From the NCBI GenBank assembly GCA_949292245.1, contig CASEYV010000014.1, positions 1 through 32,312 on the forward strand: 32,312 nt of DNA. Reading direction: 5' to 3'. The translations under genes and the position numbers were made by a program. The DNA comes from an uncultured bacterium. GTDB lineage: Bacteria; Bacillota_I; Bacilli_A; RF39; UBA660. Shown here one piece after another: positions 1 to 7,885 of the stretch (within the stretch, counting starts at the first letter, position 1; each line of letters opens with the position of its first letter). Below the pieces are notes generated by a model. It did no database searches. It was not told the origin of the DNA and was given only the letters and a program-made list of their open reading frames with translations.

Positions 1-1
1 T

Positions 2-316
2 ATAATGGAAGCTCAAAAGGCTAAAAGGCAAAATGGTTTAATATATGAATTTAAAAATGCATGGAAGAAAACAAAAATAATCACTAGAGTGCAACTAGAG
101 GAAAGTTGGTTGCAAACTGGTGATTTTTTAATTGTAGATACATGTACAGATTATATCAATGAATGTAATGTATATTCATTTGATGAAGATAATCAGCCAG
201 AAGATGGAAATGACCACAGTATAAATGGTTGTCAATATGCTTGGTTGCCATACAAGAAGAAAATTGGTAATTGGGAAACAATAAAAAAATTAATTAAAGA
301 TGATGTGGAGGAATAG
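2..316 (+). CDS. terL: Terminase large subunit, C-terminal end (5' partial)
   Basis: C-terminal part of what is probably the large terminase, the ATPase/nuclease motor that cuts and packages phage DNA. The frame is open to the left window edge, so the ATG at 5 is probably internal. The visible stretch has a PEDGNDHSINGCQYAW segment: an acidic turn followed by DH, as in the last acidic motif of the TerL nuclease domain, and then a short basic tail. It ends 3 bases before the next gene, and the portal follows, which is the usual order. The Walker motifs lie outside the window, so the call rests on this end motif and on context. Confidence 0.72.
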   Translation: MMEAQKAKRQNGLIYEFKNAWKKTKIITRVQLEESWLQTGDFLIVDTCTDYINECNVYSFDEDNQPEDGNDHSINGCQYAWLPYKKKIGNWETIKKLIKDDVEE

Positions 317-319
317 AAA

Positions 320-565
320 ATGGAATTAAAAGATACTGTTGAAATGATGAATAGTGAAGATTATAAAGAAAGATTTAAAGCAGAATATTATCAAACTAAA
401 ATTAGATATGACAAATTAGATAAAATGACTGTAAAATATGAAGCTGGAACTTTAAATTTTACACCTAGTTGTTCTTTAGAAGTACTAAAAGAACAAAAGA
501 AATATATGGGGAATTATATAAGAATGTTAAGAATAAGAGCAGAAATAGAAAAAATTGAATTATAA
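320..565 (+). CDS. Small phage protein, crAss001_48-like
   Basis: An 81-residue, highly charged, probably alpha-helical protein with no membrane segment. Its opening (DTVEMMNSEDYKERFKAEY) and a central AGTLNFTPSC stretch resemble small proteins often annotated as crAss001_48-related, which are found in many Firmicutes phages and have no known function. A GGAG site at the end of terL precedes the start. It lies between terminase and portal in the packaging operon, and its last base overlaps an unused upstream ATG of the portal frame. The family call is from memory of such proteins; function unknown. Confidence 0.6.
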   Translation: MELKDTVEMMNSEDYKERFKAEYYQTKIRYDKLDKMTVKYEAGTLNFTPSCSLEVLKEQKKYMGNYIRMLRIRAEIEKIEL

Positions 566-579
566 TGAGGAGAGTTCTA

Positions 580-2055
580 ATGGGCAAGTTAAATGACAAA
601 TTAAAAGATGTAGTTAGAAACTGGTTAAACATTGTACCTGCTCCTGGAGATACTATAACAATACAAGAAACAAATACATTTGAAGGCAATTGTTTTAGAA
701 ATTTGCTATGGTATAGAGGAGATGCATCAGAGCTACACCAATATTATACGCAAACTGACGATATGATGGGAAATGCTAAGTTCTGGGCATCAGATACAAC
801 AAATGACTTAAAAATGAGAAAAATACATACTGGATTACCTGCAATGATAGTAGATATGTTAGCAGATATTATTGTAGATAGTTTTAATAAAATAACAATT
901 GAAGGCAATAATGAAGCTCAGAAAAATTGGGATGATATAGCAGAAGATAATGATTTTAAAGAAACTGTAAAGCAAGCAATAATAGATGTATTTGTTGAAT
1001 GTGATGGAGCTTTTAAGATTAGTTATGACACAGATATAAGCAAGTATCCTATAATAGAATTTTATGCAGGAACAAAAGTAGATTATGAAAGAACAAGAGG
1101 AAGAATAACAACAATAATATTTAACAACATTTACGAAAAAGAAGATGCAACATATATTCTAAAAGAAAGATATTCTAAAAATGGAATTAAATATGAATTA
1201 TATAAAAATGGAAATTATGTAGAAGATTATAAATCGATACCAGAAACAGCAGATTTAAGAGAACCAACAGATGTTAATTTTATGATGGCAATACCTGTAA
1301 TGTTTAATAAATCAAAGAAATATAAAGGCAGAGGACAATCTATATTAGAAAAGAAATTAGATGCTTTTGATAGTTTTGACGAAGTATGGAGCCAATGGGT
1401 AGATGCTATTAGAGATAACAGAACAATAACTTATATCCCAGAAGATTTAATTCCGACAGATAGTAATGGTAATTACTTAGAACCAAATACCTTTGACAGA
1501 AGATATGCAAAAATAGGAAGTTCAACATCAGAAACAGAAAGTGATAAGATAACAAGGGAAAATAGCGACTTTGATTATGAAGGAATGTTGCAATCTTATA
1601 TAACAGCATTAGACTTATGTTTACAAGGACTAATAAGTCCTAGTACATTAGGAATAGACGTTAAAAAGCTAGACAATGCAGATGCTCAAAGAGAAAAAGA
1701 AAAAGCAACACAGTATACAAGAGGCAAAGTAATAGATGTATTGGAAAAAGTCATTCCGAAATTAGTAGTAACTTGTTTAAAATGTTATGATTTAGCACAA
1801 GGTAAAACAGCAGGAGAATATGAAGTAAGTGTGGATTTTAAAGAATATGCAAATCCATCATTTGAAGCAATAGTTGAAACAGTTTCAAAAGCCAGACCAG
1901 GTCAAAATGTTATGAGTATTGAAAAAACAGTAGATACAATGTATGGTGACAGCATGACTAAAGAGGAAAAGGAAACAGAGGTTAAAAGGATAAAAGAAGA
2001 AAGTGGAATAATACAAAGAGAAGAACCTAATATAATGAGACCCATTTTAGAGTAG
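580..2055 (+). CDS. Portal protein (SPP1 gp6 / A118-like)
   Basis: Portal protein of 491 residues. In this family it forms the ring at the capsid vertex through which DNA enters and leaves and to which the neck attaches. Length, acidic character, position after terminase and before a minor head protein, and a C-terminal acidic/Lys-rich tail match SPP1-type portals. An in-frame ATG exists at 565, but the GAGGAGAG at 567-574 is a good ribosome binding site for the ATG at 580, so I use 580. The next gene starts 8 bases after the stop. Confidence 0.88.
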   Translation: MGKLNDKLKDVVRNWLNIVPAPGDTITIQETNTFEGNCFRNLLWYRGDASELHQYYTQTDDMMGNAKFWASDTTNDLKMRKIHTGLPAMIVDMLADIIVDSFNKITIEGNNEAQKNWDDIAEDNDFKETVKQAIIDVFVECDGAFKISYDTDISKYPIIEFYAGTKVDYERTRGRITTIIFNNIYEKEDATYILKERYSKNGIKYELYKNGNYVEDYKSIPETADLREPTDVNFMMAIPVMFNKSKKYKGRGQSILEKKLDAFDSFDEVWSQWVDAIRDNRTITYIPEDLIPTDSNGNYLEPNTFDRRYAKIGSSTSETESDKITRENSDFDYEGMLQSYITALDLCLQGLISPSTLGIDVKKLDNADAQREKEKATQYTRGKVIDVLEKVIPKLVVTCLKCYDLAQGKTAGEYEVSVDFKEYANPSFEAIVETVSKARPGQNVMSIEKTVDTMYGDSMTKEEKETEVKRIKEESGIIQREEPNIMRPILE

Positions 2056-2063
2056 GTGATTAA

Positions 2064-3602
2064 ATGCAGAATGATTACGATATTGAAAAAATATTTGAGC
2101 AAATAGAAAACGATTTAATATCATCCATGAAAAGAACTCTTTGGAGCCATAAAGAAGATGAAAAAGCAAAAGGTTTTAATTGGCCACAATGGCAAGCTCT
2201 AAAATTAAAACAATTAGAAGATTTTAGAAAAAATAATCAAGAAATATTTAAGAATTATAATCAGGAAATAAAATATGCAACAAAAATACAAATGAAAAAG
2301 CAATTTAGAGAAGGTGCAAGCAGAACAAATAAGCAAGCTATAAAAGCAGGTGTGATTAAGAAAGAAGATTCACAATTAAGTGGGTCTTTTTTTGGATTAA
2401 ATGATAGAAAAATAAAAGCATTAATGAAAAGTACAACTAAAGACATAAATGATGTAAAATATGCTACTTTAAGAATGGCAAATGACCAATATAGACAAAT
2501 AATATATAAAGCCGAGGTATATGCTAACACAGGAGCCAAAACTGTAAAACAAGCAATTGATATGGCCACAAAAGATTTTTTGGCAAGAGGATTTAATTGT
2601 ATAGAATATTCAAATGGATCAAGACATAATATAACAGATTACTGCGATATGGCCATTAGAACAGCTAATAAAAGGGCTAATCTAATGGGTGAAGGCGAGA
2701 TGATGAAAAAATTAGGAATTACAACCTGTTATATCTCTAAACACGGTGGTGCTTGTGATAAATGTAGTCCTTGGCAAGGTAGAGTATATATTGATGATGT
2801 ATGGGCAGGAGGAAAAAAAGAAGATGGAAGATATCCTTTATTAAGTACAGCAATAAATGGAGGACTTTGGCATCCAAGATGTCGCCATGGCAGAAGTATT
2901 TATTATGAAGGTGTAAATAATGAGCCAGAAGAAGTAACCCAAGCATTAAACAACGAACATGAAGATGAATATACACAAGCATTACAAAGGCAAAAAAGAC
3001 AATATGAAAGATTAGCATTGGGAAGTTTATTACCTGAAAATGTATTAAACTATCAATATAAAGTAAATGAATTGCAAAATCAGATAGAAAGTAGTACAAT
3101 AGAGTTGACAGATGAAGAAAAGCAACAGTTGACAAATTATACAGGTTTTGATGCAACAAGAATAAACAGATCTTTACGTTTAGACGACGTCGACGAAAAA
3201 ATTCAAAAGAAAATAGACTTAATTGATAGTGCATTTAAAAAATCTAAACCATTAGAGCAAGATATTATATTGCATAGAGGAACTATAATACAAAGTATAT
3301 CAGGATTTGAGAAAAAGAAAAATGTTTCAAACAAAGAAATAATGGATTTAAAGGAAAGTTTTATATTTGACAAAGCTTTTGTTTCTACTAGTAAAATAAA
3401 AGCAGAAGACAAAGGACGAAATTTAATTATGAAAATTCATATTCCTAAAGGTTTTAAAGGTGTTATAGATATCGAGCCATATGCATTAGAAAAATATAAG
3501 TATCAAAAAGAAGTTTTAATAAAAAGAAATACAAAATTCTTTGTTAAAGATATAGAATACAAAGATAATAAATATTATTTTGATATGGAGGTAATTGAAT
3601 AA
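2064..3602 (+). CDS. Minor head protein with C-terminal ADP-ribosyltransferase-like domain
   Basis: A 512-residue fusion. Residues about 1-320 look like the SPP1 gp7/phage_min_cap2 minor head family: C231-x2-C234 with PWQGRVY, then LWHPRCRHGRS (H270, C273, H275), a putative metal-binding pattern typical of that family. Residues about 345-512 carry the R-S-E pattern of ADP-ribosyltransferases: LHRGT (R405), FVSTS (S441-T442-S443) and YQKEVL with Q481-x-E483, the Q-x-E form of the catalytic E/Q-x-E motif. Minor head proteins of this type bind the portal, and some phage ARTs (T4 Alt) enter the cell with DNA, so delivery at infection is a reasonable inference. The modified target cannot be read from sequence. 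Confidence 0.82.
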   Translation: MQNDYDIEKIFEQIENDLISSMKRTLWSHKEDEKAKGFNWPQWQALKLKQLEDFRKNNQEIFKNYNQEIKYATKIQMKKQFREGASRTNKQAIKAGVIKKEDSQLSGSFFGLNDRKIKALMKSTTKDINDVKYATLRMANDQYRQIIYKAEVYANTGAKTVKQAIDMATKDFLARGFNCIEYSNGSRHNITDYCDMAIRTANKRANLMGEGEMMKKLGITTCYISKHGGACDKCSPWQGRVYIDDVWAGGKKEDGRYPLLSTAINGGLWHPRCRHGRSIYYEGVNNEPEEVTQALNNEHEDEYTQALQRQKRQYERLALGSLLPENVLNYQYKVNELQNQIESSTIELTDEEKQQLTNYTGFDATRINRSLRLDDVDEKIQKKIDLIDSAFKKSKPLEQDIILHRGTIIQSISGFEKKKNVSNKEIMDLKESFIFDKAFVSTSKIKAEDKGRNLIMKIHIPKGFKGVIDIEPYALEKYKYQKEVLIKRNTKFFVKDIEYKDNKYYFDMEVIE

Positions 3603-3808
3603 TGGACTTAGACGATAGATACGGACCACCACAATTTAATGTAATAATTCCAATATGTAAAGTTTGCAAAAATTCCATAGATGGAGGAAAATGTAAAGTT
3701 TATGGAGACAGACCAAAAGAATATATGTATGCAAAAAAGTATGATTGTCCAGGTAGAGATATTGACAAGAAAAATAGATGGTACTTTAATGTAAAAGACA
3801 AAATTTGA
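3602..3808 (+). CDS. Small cysteine-containing phage protein
   Basis: A 68-residue protein whose start overlaps the stop of the minor head gene by one base; a GGAGG lies just upstream. It has an IPICKVCKN C-x2-C pair, a further Cys in GGKCKVYGDRP and one in DCPGRDID, which together could bind one metal ion. Small proteins with this layout occur next to minor head genes in related phages. No enzymatic motif is seen; a structural or regulatory role is a guess. Its TGA stop overlaps the -35 box of the next gene's promoter. Confidence 0.6.
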   Translation: MDLDDRYGPPQFNVIIPICKVCKNSIDGGKCKVYGDRPKEYMYAKKYDCPGRDIDKKNRWYFNVKDKI

Positions 3809-3833
3809 CAAATGTAAAAAAATGCAATATACT
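3805..3833 (+). promoter_or_regulatory. Sigma-A type promoter for the PH-domain gene
   Basis: Perfect -35 TTGACA at 3805-3810, 17-base spacer, -10 TATACT at 3828-3833. It sits in the middle of the head operon directly before a gene that is not a head protein, so it probably lets that gene be transcribed from the prophage. Confidence 0.7.
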
Positions 3834-3863
3834 CTTTTTATAAAATAAAAGGAGAGATATATT

Positions 3864-4244
3864 ATGGAACAAATAAAAACAACATACAAAGCACTTATCC
3901 CATCATTATGTTGGAGTTGGATTTTAGCTTTCATACCTACAGGAATAAAAGCATTAGATATTTGGTCTAAAAAATATACTTACGATGAAAACCAAATAAT
4001 AATAAAAACAGGAATATTGCATCAGAAACAAGAATCAATACCTTTTTATAGAATAAGCGATATATCAGCTACGCAAAATATCATAGATAGTGCACTAAAA
4101 TGTGGCGATATTACAATTTTTGATAAGACTAAAATAAGAAAAATTGAATATATAGAAAATCCAGATGAGATAGCAACGAAACTAAGAAATTTGGTTTTTG
4201 CAGCAAGAAAAGACACAGAAACAAAAGCAATGGAAATATTATAG
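3864..4244 (+). CDS. PH-domain-like (bPH2/YdbT-type) cargo protein
   Basis: A 126-residue protein. A hydrophobic stretch at about residues 10-30 (SLCWSWILAFIPTGIKALDI) may anchor it to the membrane. The rest resembles a bacterial PH domain of the YdbT/bPH2 type: a TGILHQKQESIPFYRISDI strand pair with the I-P-x-x-R-I-x-D-I pattern, followed by CGDITIFD. An AAGGAGAG site precedes the ATG. It is flanked by its own promoter (3805) and terminator (4241), the hallmark of a moron expressed independently of the late operon. Role unknown; envelope alteration of the lysogen is possible. Its stop codon lies inside the terminator stem. Confidence 0.65.
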   Translation: MEQIKTTYKALIPSLCWSWILAFIPTGIKALDIWSKKYTYDENQIIIKTGILHQKQESIPFYRISDISATQNIIDSALKCGDITIFDKTKIRKIEYIENPDEIATKLRNLVFAARKDTETKAMEIL

Positions 4245-4276
4245 CATTTACTTTTTATAGTAAGTGCTATTTTTTA
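4241..4276 (+). terminator. Intrinsic terminator after the PH-domain gene
   Basis: Twelve-base-pair stem (4241-4252 with 4259-4270, one G-U pair), 6-base loop, then a run of T at 4271-4275. It closes the moron unit that begins at the 3805 promoter, and the tRNA follows after four bases. Confidence 0.8.
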
Positions 4277-4279
4277 TAT

Positions 4280-4353
4280 ACAAGTTTAGTGTAACGGTAG
4301 CACAACAGTCTCCAAAACTGTTTGTAGTGGTTCAAATCCATTAACTTGTGCCA
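4280..4353 (+). tRNA. tRNA-Trp (anticodon CCA)
   Basis: A complete 74-base cloverleaf with encoded 3' CCA. The acceptor stem is ACAAGTT (4280-4286) with AACTTGT (4343-4349), discriminator G. The D arm is 4289-4303. The anticodon stem ACAGT/ACTGT encloses loop CTCCAAA with anticodon CCA at 4312-4314. The T arm AGTGG-TTCAAAT-CCATT has one G-U pair. It reads the normal Trp codon UGG. It lies between the cargo gene and the scaffold gene and is followed by its own terminator. It is not a suppressor and not next to the integrase. Confidence 0.93.
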
Positions 4354-4364
4354 TTTTTTAAATT

Positions 4365-4388
4365 AGAGCTTAAAAGGCTCTTTTTTTT
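4365..4388 (+). terminator. Intrinsic terminator after tRNA-Trp
   Basis: Six-base-pair stem AGAGCT/GGCTCT (one G-U) with loop TAAAA, followed by a run of T at 4382-4388. It lies 12 bases after the tRNA. With the terminator at 4241 it brackets the tRNA. Confidence 0.65.
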
Positions 4389-4435
4389 ATTGCAAAAATT
4401 AATAGTCGACGGACTTTAAATGGGGAGGTTCCAAT

Positions 4436-5065
4436 ATGGAAGATGAAAAAAATAACCAAAATGCAGATACTCAAACTGCAACAGAAAACACTCAAAATAA
4501 AGAGCAAAAAACTGAAAATAAAAATGAGGGTTCAAAAGCAAATGAACAAACAAAAACTAAAAGTAAAAATGGAATAACCAAAAATGAAGATGGTTCACTT
4601 ACTTTTGAAAGTCAAGAAAAATTAGAAGAATTTGCAAAAAAGATGTTTGCAAAAGGTGCCGACAAGGCTGAAAAAGGTAAAACATCAGAACAAGTTCAAG
4701 AACAGCAAGAAGAAACTACACAAGATAAAGAAGTTCAAGAAGAAAATGTTGCTACAGTAGACTATACAGACAAAATTGCACTTGCTATGGCCGAAGCAGG
4801 AGTAAATGTCAAAAAAGTCAAAAGAGCAGCAAGACTAGTTGATATATCTAAGATTTTAGAAAATGGAACTTTAGATGAAAAAAAACTAGAAGATGAAATC
4901 AATGCAGTAATTGCAGAATTTCCAGAGTTAAAAAACACAACTCAGGAAGAAAAAGAAGAAAAAGGCTTTAAATTTGGAGCTACAGAAAGTAATTCAAATA
5001 CAAGCCAAAAAACAAAAAAATCTATACCAAGTAAAAAATGGAATAGATTTAATTCATTAGTTTAA
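4436..5065 (+). CDS. Capsid scaffolding protein
   Basis: A 209-residue, strongly charged protein with a low-complexity Gln/Asn/Glu/Lys N-terminal third and predicted helices after that, ending in a basic tail (KSIPSKKWNRFNSLV). This composition, the length and the place immediately before the major capsid gene fit an SPP1 gp11/DUF4355-type scaffold, which forms the internal core on which the procapsid assembles and is then lost. A GGGGAGG site precedes the ATG. No protease motif is seen. The assignment is by composition and position, not by catalytic residues. Confidence 0.78.
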   Translation: MEDEKNNQNADTQTATENTQNKEQKTENKNEGSKANEQTKTKSKNGITKNEDGSLTFESQEKLEEFAKKMFAKGADKAEKGKTSEQVQEQQEETTQDKEVQEENVATVDYTDKIALAMAEAGVNVKKVKRAARLVDISKILENGTLDEKKLEDEINAVIAEFPELKNTTQEEKEEKGFKFGATESNSNTSQKTKKSIPSKKWNRFNSLV

Positions 5066-5082
5066 GAAAGGATTGATTTATT

Positions 5083-6036
5083 ATGGCATTAAATTATGCA
5101 GAAGTTTGGGCACCAGACCTATTAGAAACTCTAATGGATGGATGTTATACAAGCCCATTTATAACAAATAACGTAAAATGGTTAAGTGCAAAAACATTTC
5201 ACTTTACACAAATGAGCACAAGTGGATACAAAGCACATAGTAGAAATGGAGGATGGAACAAAGGTACATATGTACAAGAAGATGTACCATTTACAGTAAC
5301 ACATGATAGGGATATTCAGTTCTTAGTAGACAAAGCAGATGTTGATGAAACAAATCAAACAGCATCTATAAAAAATATTTCTAAAGTGTTCCATGAAACT
5401 CAACAAGTTCCTGAAATAGATGCATATTTCTTCTCTAAAGTTGCTACAGAGGCACAAAAATTAGATGGATATCATTCATCTACTGCAAAAGCAACATATA
5501 CAAAGGATAATGTATTTAGCAAATTAAAAGGGTATATTGCAGCAGGAAAATTAAAAAGACATAAGAGTAAAGGTGCTCTTATTATGTATGTAGCACCATT
5601 TATTATGGATTTATTAGAATTATCAACAGAATTTCAAAGAAAAATTGAACAAACACAAATTAGTGAAAGTGGTTTAGGAATTGAAACTAGAATTACAGAT
5701 ATTGATGGTGTTTCAATTATAGAAGTTCTTGAAGATGATAGATTCTATGATAAATTTGACTTTACAGATGGATTTAAACCTGTAGCAAGTACATCACACC
5801 CTATAAATGTCTTATTAGCATCTTTAAAAGCCGTTAAGACAGTTCCTAAAATAGCAAGCATTTATTATTTTGCACCAGGATCACACACAGAAGGTGATGG
5901 TTGGTTATATCAAGATAGAAGTTTATCTGATACATTTATTTTCCCAAACGGAAAAGATAATAAAATAGACAGCATATATGTTGATGTTGATACAGCGACA
6001 TATACAGCACCAGAAGAAGATGAAGAATCTACATAG
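5083..6036 (+). CDS. Major capsid protein (HK97-fold type)
   Basis: A 317-residue protein that starts MALNYAEVWAPDLLETLMDG and contains a VTHDRDIQFLVDKADVDETN segment, features typical of major capsid proteins of SPP1/A118-like Firmicutes phages. It follows the scaffold gene by 17 bases with an AAGGATTG ribosome binding site and precedes a small head-associated protein and the connectors. Expected to form the capsid shell. No N-terminal maturation-protease delta domain is apparent, consistent with a separate scaffold. Confidence 0.9.
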   Translation: MALNYAEVWAPDLLETLMDGCYTSPFITNNVKWLSAKTFHFTQMSTSGYKAHSRNGGWNKGTYVQEDVPFTVTHDRDIQFLVDKADVDETNQTASIKNISKVFHETQQVPEIDAYFFSKVATEAQKLDGYHSSTAKATYTKDNVFSKLKGYIAAGKLKRHKSKGALIMYVAPFIMDLLELSTEFQRKIEQTQISESGLGIETRITDIDGVSIIEVLEDDRFYDKFDFTDGFKPVASTSHPINVLLASLKAVKTVPKIASIYYFAPGSHTEGDGWLYQDRSLSDTFIFPNGKDNKIDSIYVDVDTATYTAPEEDEEST

Positions 6037-6047
6037 GAGGTAATAAT

Positions 6048-6380
6048 ATGTCAAAAATTAGAATAGAAAAAGATAATGTTATATTATCTATCGAAGAAGA
6101 AGAATTAGCACAATATAAAGCAAGAGGATACGATAAAGTAGGAACTACTAAAAAAGTAGCTTCTAAGGATTTAGAAAAAGAAGTTTCTAAATTAGCAAAA
6201 GCTAATGAAGATTTAACCAAAAAGGCAACTGAAATAGAAAAAGAAAAAGAAGAATTAGCAAAAGCTAATGAAGATTTAACCAAAAAGGCAACTGAAATAG
6301 AAAAAGAAAAAGAAGAATTAGCAAAAGCTAATGAAGATTTAACCAAAAAAGTTGCCGAACTTGAAAAAAAGGTAAAATAA
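6048..6380 (+). CDS. Small head-associated coiled-coil protein with 21-residue repeats
   Basis: A 110-residue protein. The N-terminal about 45 residues (MSKIRIEKDNVILSIEEEELAQ) resemble the short DUF7302-like domain found after the capsid gene in many phages. The rest is a coiled coil made of a 21-residue unit (LAKANEDLTKKATEIEKEKEE, cut to 20 here: LAKANEDLTKKATEIEKEKE) repeated about 2.7 times. Twenty-one residues is three heptads, so added units keep register. A GGAGG site precedes the ATG. A decoration or fibre-like role on the head is a guess. Confidence 0.65.
   Translation: MSKIRIEKDNVILSIEEEELAQYKARGYDKVGTTKKVASKDLEKEVSKLAKANEDLTKKATEIEKEKEELAKANEDLTKKATEIEKEKEELAKANEDLTKKVAELEKKVK
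6192..6352 (+). repeat. 63-base in-frame tandem repeat, about 2.6 copies
   Basis: Units start at 6192, 6255 and 6318 (the last is partial). The first two are identical at nucleotide level as far as I can read, which suggests recent duplication or slippage and possible copy-number variation among relatives. Confidence 0.9.
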
Positions 6381-6392
6381 GAGGTGTTGCAC

Positions 6393-6767
6393 ATGATAAC
6401 AGTATATGCAACAAAAGAAGATTATAAAAAATATGGTTCTGGCTCATTAGATGATAATGAAATAGATAAATATTTAGAATTATCTTCAATAGATGTAAAC
6501 AGAGCTACATTAACAAGAATTGAAAAAAGAGGTTTTAATAATTTAACAGAACAGCAAAAAGATTTAATAATTAAAGCTACTTGCTTGCAAGCTGATTATA
6601 TAAAAGATGAAGGCGTTTATGATGATGATAGTATATCTAGTTATAGTATAGGTGGAGATTTAACAGTAAATGAAAAAGAATCTACTGATATAGCTGATAA
6701 ACTAATTATATCTAAATTAGCCTTTTTTTATTTAAAAAGAACAGGATTAACAAATAGAATATTATGA
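6393..6767 (+). CDS. Head-tail connector protein (SPP1 gp15-like)
   Basis: A 124-residue protein beginning MITVYATKEDYKKYGSG, with LTEQQKDLIIKATCLQADY in the middle, like the head-tail adaptor proteins that dock under the portal. The GAGGTG at 6381-6386 positions the start at ATG 6393 rather than the in-frame GTG at 6384. The next gene starts 4 bases before the stop (overlap), so translation is probably coupled. It is the first of four small connector/terminator genes in SPP1-like order. Confidence 0.78.
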   Translation: MITVYATKEDYKKYGSGSLDDNEIDKYLELSSIDVNRATLTRIEKRGFNNLTEQQKDLIIKATCLQADYIKDEGVYDDDSISSYSIGGDLTVNEKESTDIADKLIISKLAFFYLKRTGLTNRIL

Positions 6768-7111
6768 TAAAAAAGTTAAATCCTAAGCATTTAGAAAGAT
6801 TATTAAATAACAAATGTGATGTTAAATTATATCAAGAAGGCTTGTCAGAAGAAGGCGAGCCTTTAACTTCTTTAGATTTAAAAAATCAAAAATGTAGGTT
6901 TGTTGAAAAGATAAAAACTATAATTACTGCCGATGGAAAAAAGGTTGAGCTTATTGGAAAAGTAATATTGCTAGGAGATATTGCACCAAATATTAAAAAA
7001 ATAAGCGGTGGAGAAGTAATATTTAATGATAGTAAATATGAAATATACCAAGCAAGTAAGCCTAGAAATCCAGATGGCAGTGTTCATCATACAACATTGG
7101 AGTTGATGTAA
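6764..7111 (+). CDS. Head closure / minor head protein (SPP1 gp16-like)
   Basis: A 115-residue protein. Its beta-rich composition and the C-terminal YEIYQASKPRNPDGSVHHTTLELM pattern match phage head-closure (stopper) proteins, which seal the portal channel after packaging. It has no clear ribosome binding site; it overlaps the previous gene by 4 bases, so it probably depends on coupled translation. The next gene follows after one base. Confidence 0.7.
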   Translation: MIKKLNPKHLERLLNNKCDVKLYQEGLSEEGEPLTSLDLKNQKCRFVEKIKTIITADGKKVELIGKVILLGDIAPNIKKISGGEVIFNDSKYEIYQASKPRNPDGSVHHTTLELM

Positions 7112-7112
7112 T

Positions 7113-7481
7113 ATGAAAATAACTTATAACACTAAAAATATAAATATGATAAATGATATTGCTAAAGATGCTTTATTAGATACAGCAGAAGCTATAAAAA
7201 CTGATTTAATTCAAAGTCAAACGATGCCATTTGATAGTGGTGTAATGCAAAATGATAGTACATTTGTTGATGATAAGAGAATAATAAAAGGTATAGCAAG
7301 ATTAGTTACAGATACACTGTATGCTAGAAAAGTTTATTTCGATCCAGAAATTACTATACATCAAGATAAAGATAAAAATCCAAATGCTAAACAGCGTTGG
7401 TTTGACGATTATATTTCTGGCGAAAAGAAAAATTTACCTTTAAAATATTTTCAACAAATGTTAAGAAGGAGACAAGGATAA
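7113..7481 (+). CDS. Minor capsid / neck protein (Minor_capsid_2-like)
   Basis: A 122-residue protein. It opens KITYNTKNINMINDIAKDAL with a later MPFDSGVMQNDSTFVDD and DTLYARKVYFDPEI, the conserved shape of the HK97 gp10/minor capsid 2 family found between head closure and tail terminator genes. It ends RWFDDYISGEKK...MLRRRQG, also typical. The stop overlaps the next start by one base (TAATG). A neck or tail-completion role is inferred from family and position. Confidence 0.75.
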   Translation: MKITYNTKNINMINDIAKDALLDTAEAIKTDLIQSQTMPFDSGVMQNDSTFVDDKRIIKGIARLVTDTLYARKVYFDPEITIHQDKDKNPNAKQRWFDDYISGEKKNLPLKYFQQMLRRRQG

Positions 7482-7885
7482 TGATACCAAAATTGAAAAC
7501 AGTTAAAGTAAAAGATTATCTAAAAACTGTAATAAAAGACTGCAATAATTGGTCTATTGGAAAAATAGATAATAATCAGGAAAAAGCCATTGCAGTATAT
7601 TCTAATAAGAGAAAATTAGCAAAATTATCAGAATTTAAAAAATTACAAAGTTATGGAATATTACCAATTACATTATTGTTAAGATGGACAAAAAACTATA
7701 ATACAGCCGAAACGAAGGCTAATGATATTTATGAGTTACTAGATTGTAGCTCTTTTTTTATTGATGATTACAGATGTAATATCAATTGTTTATATAATGG
7801 ACCAATAGATTTGGGCTCAGATGAAAATGGAGTTTATGAGTTCAGTATTGAACTAAATTTATTATATAGAAAGGGTGAAAAATAA
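7481..7885 (+). CDS. Tail terminator protein (Minor_capsid_3-like)
   Basis: A 134-residue protein. It has ILPITLLLRWTKNYNTAETKANDIYELL and a C-terminal GVYEFSIELNLLYR strand, as in tail terminator/minor capsid 3 proteins, which cap the finished tail tube and join it to the head. AAGGAG lies just before the start inside the previous gene. The stop overlaps the start of the major tail gene by one base (TAATG), so expression is probably coupled. Confidence 0.75.
   Translation: MIPKLKTVKVKDYLKTVIKDCNNWSIGKIDNNQEKAIAVYSNKRKLAKLSEFKKLQSYGILPITLLLRWTKNYNTAETKANDIYELLDCSSFFIDDYRCNINCLYNGPIDLGSDENGVYEFSIELNLLYRKGEK

Noticed and set aside
4280..4353. tRNA as a suppressor tRNA or as the phage attachment site
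   Set aside because: Anticodon CCA reads UGG, not a stop. The tRNA is complete inside the head operon and about 17 kb from the integrase.
6192..6352. CRISPR-like array
   Set aside because: Repeats are contiguous, without spacers, and are in frame within a coding gene.
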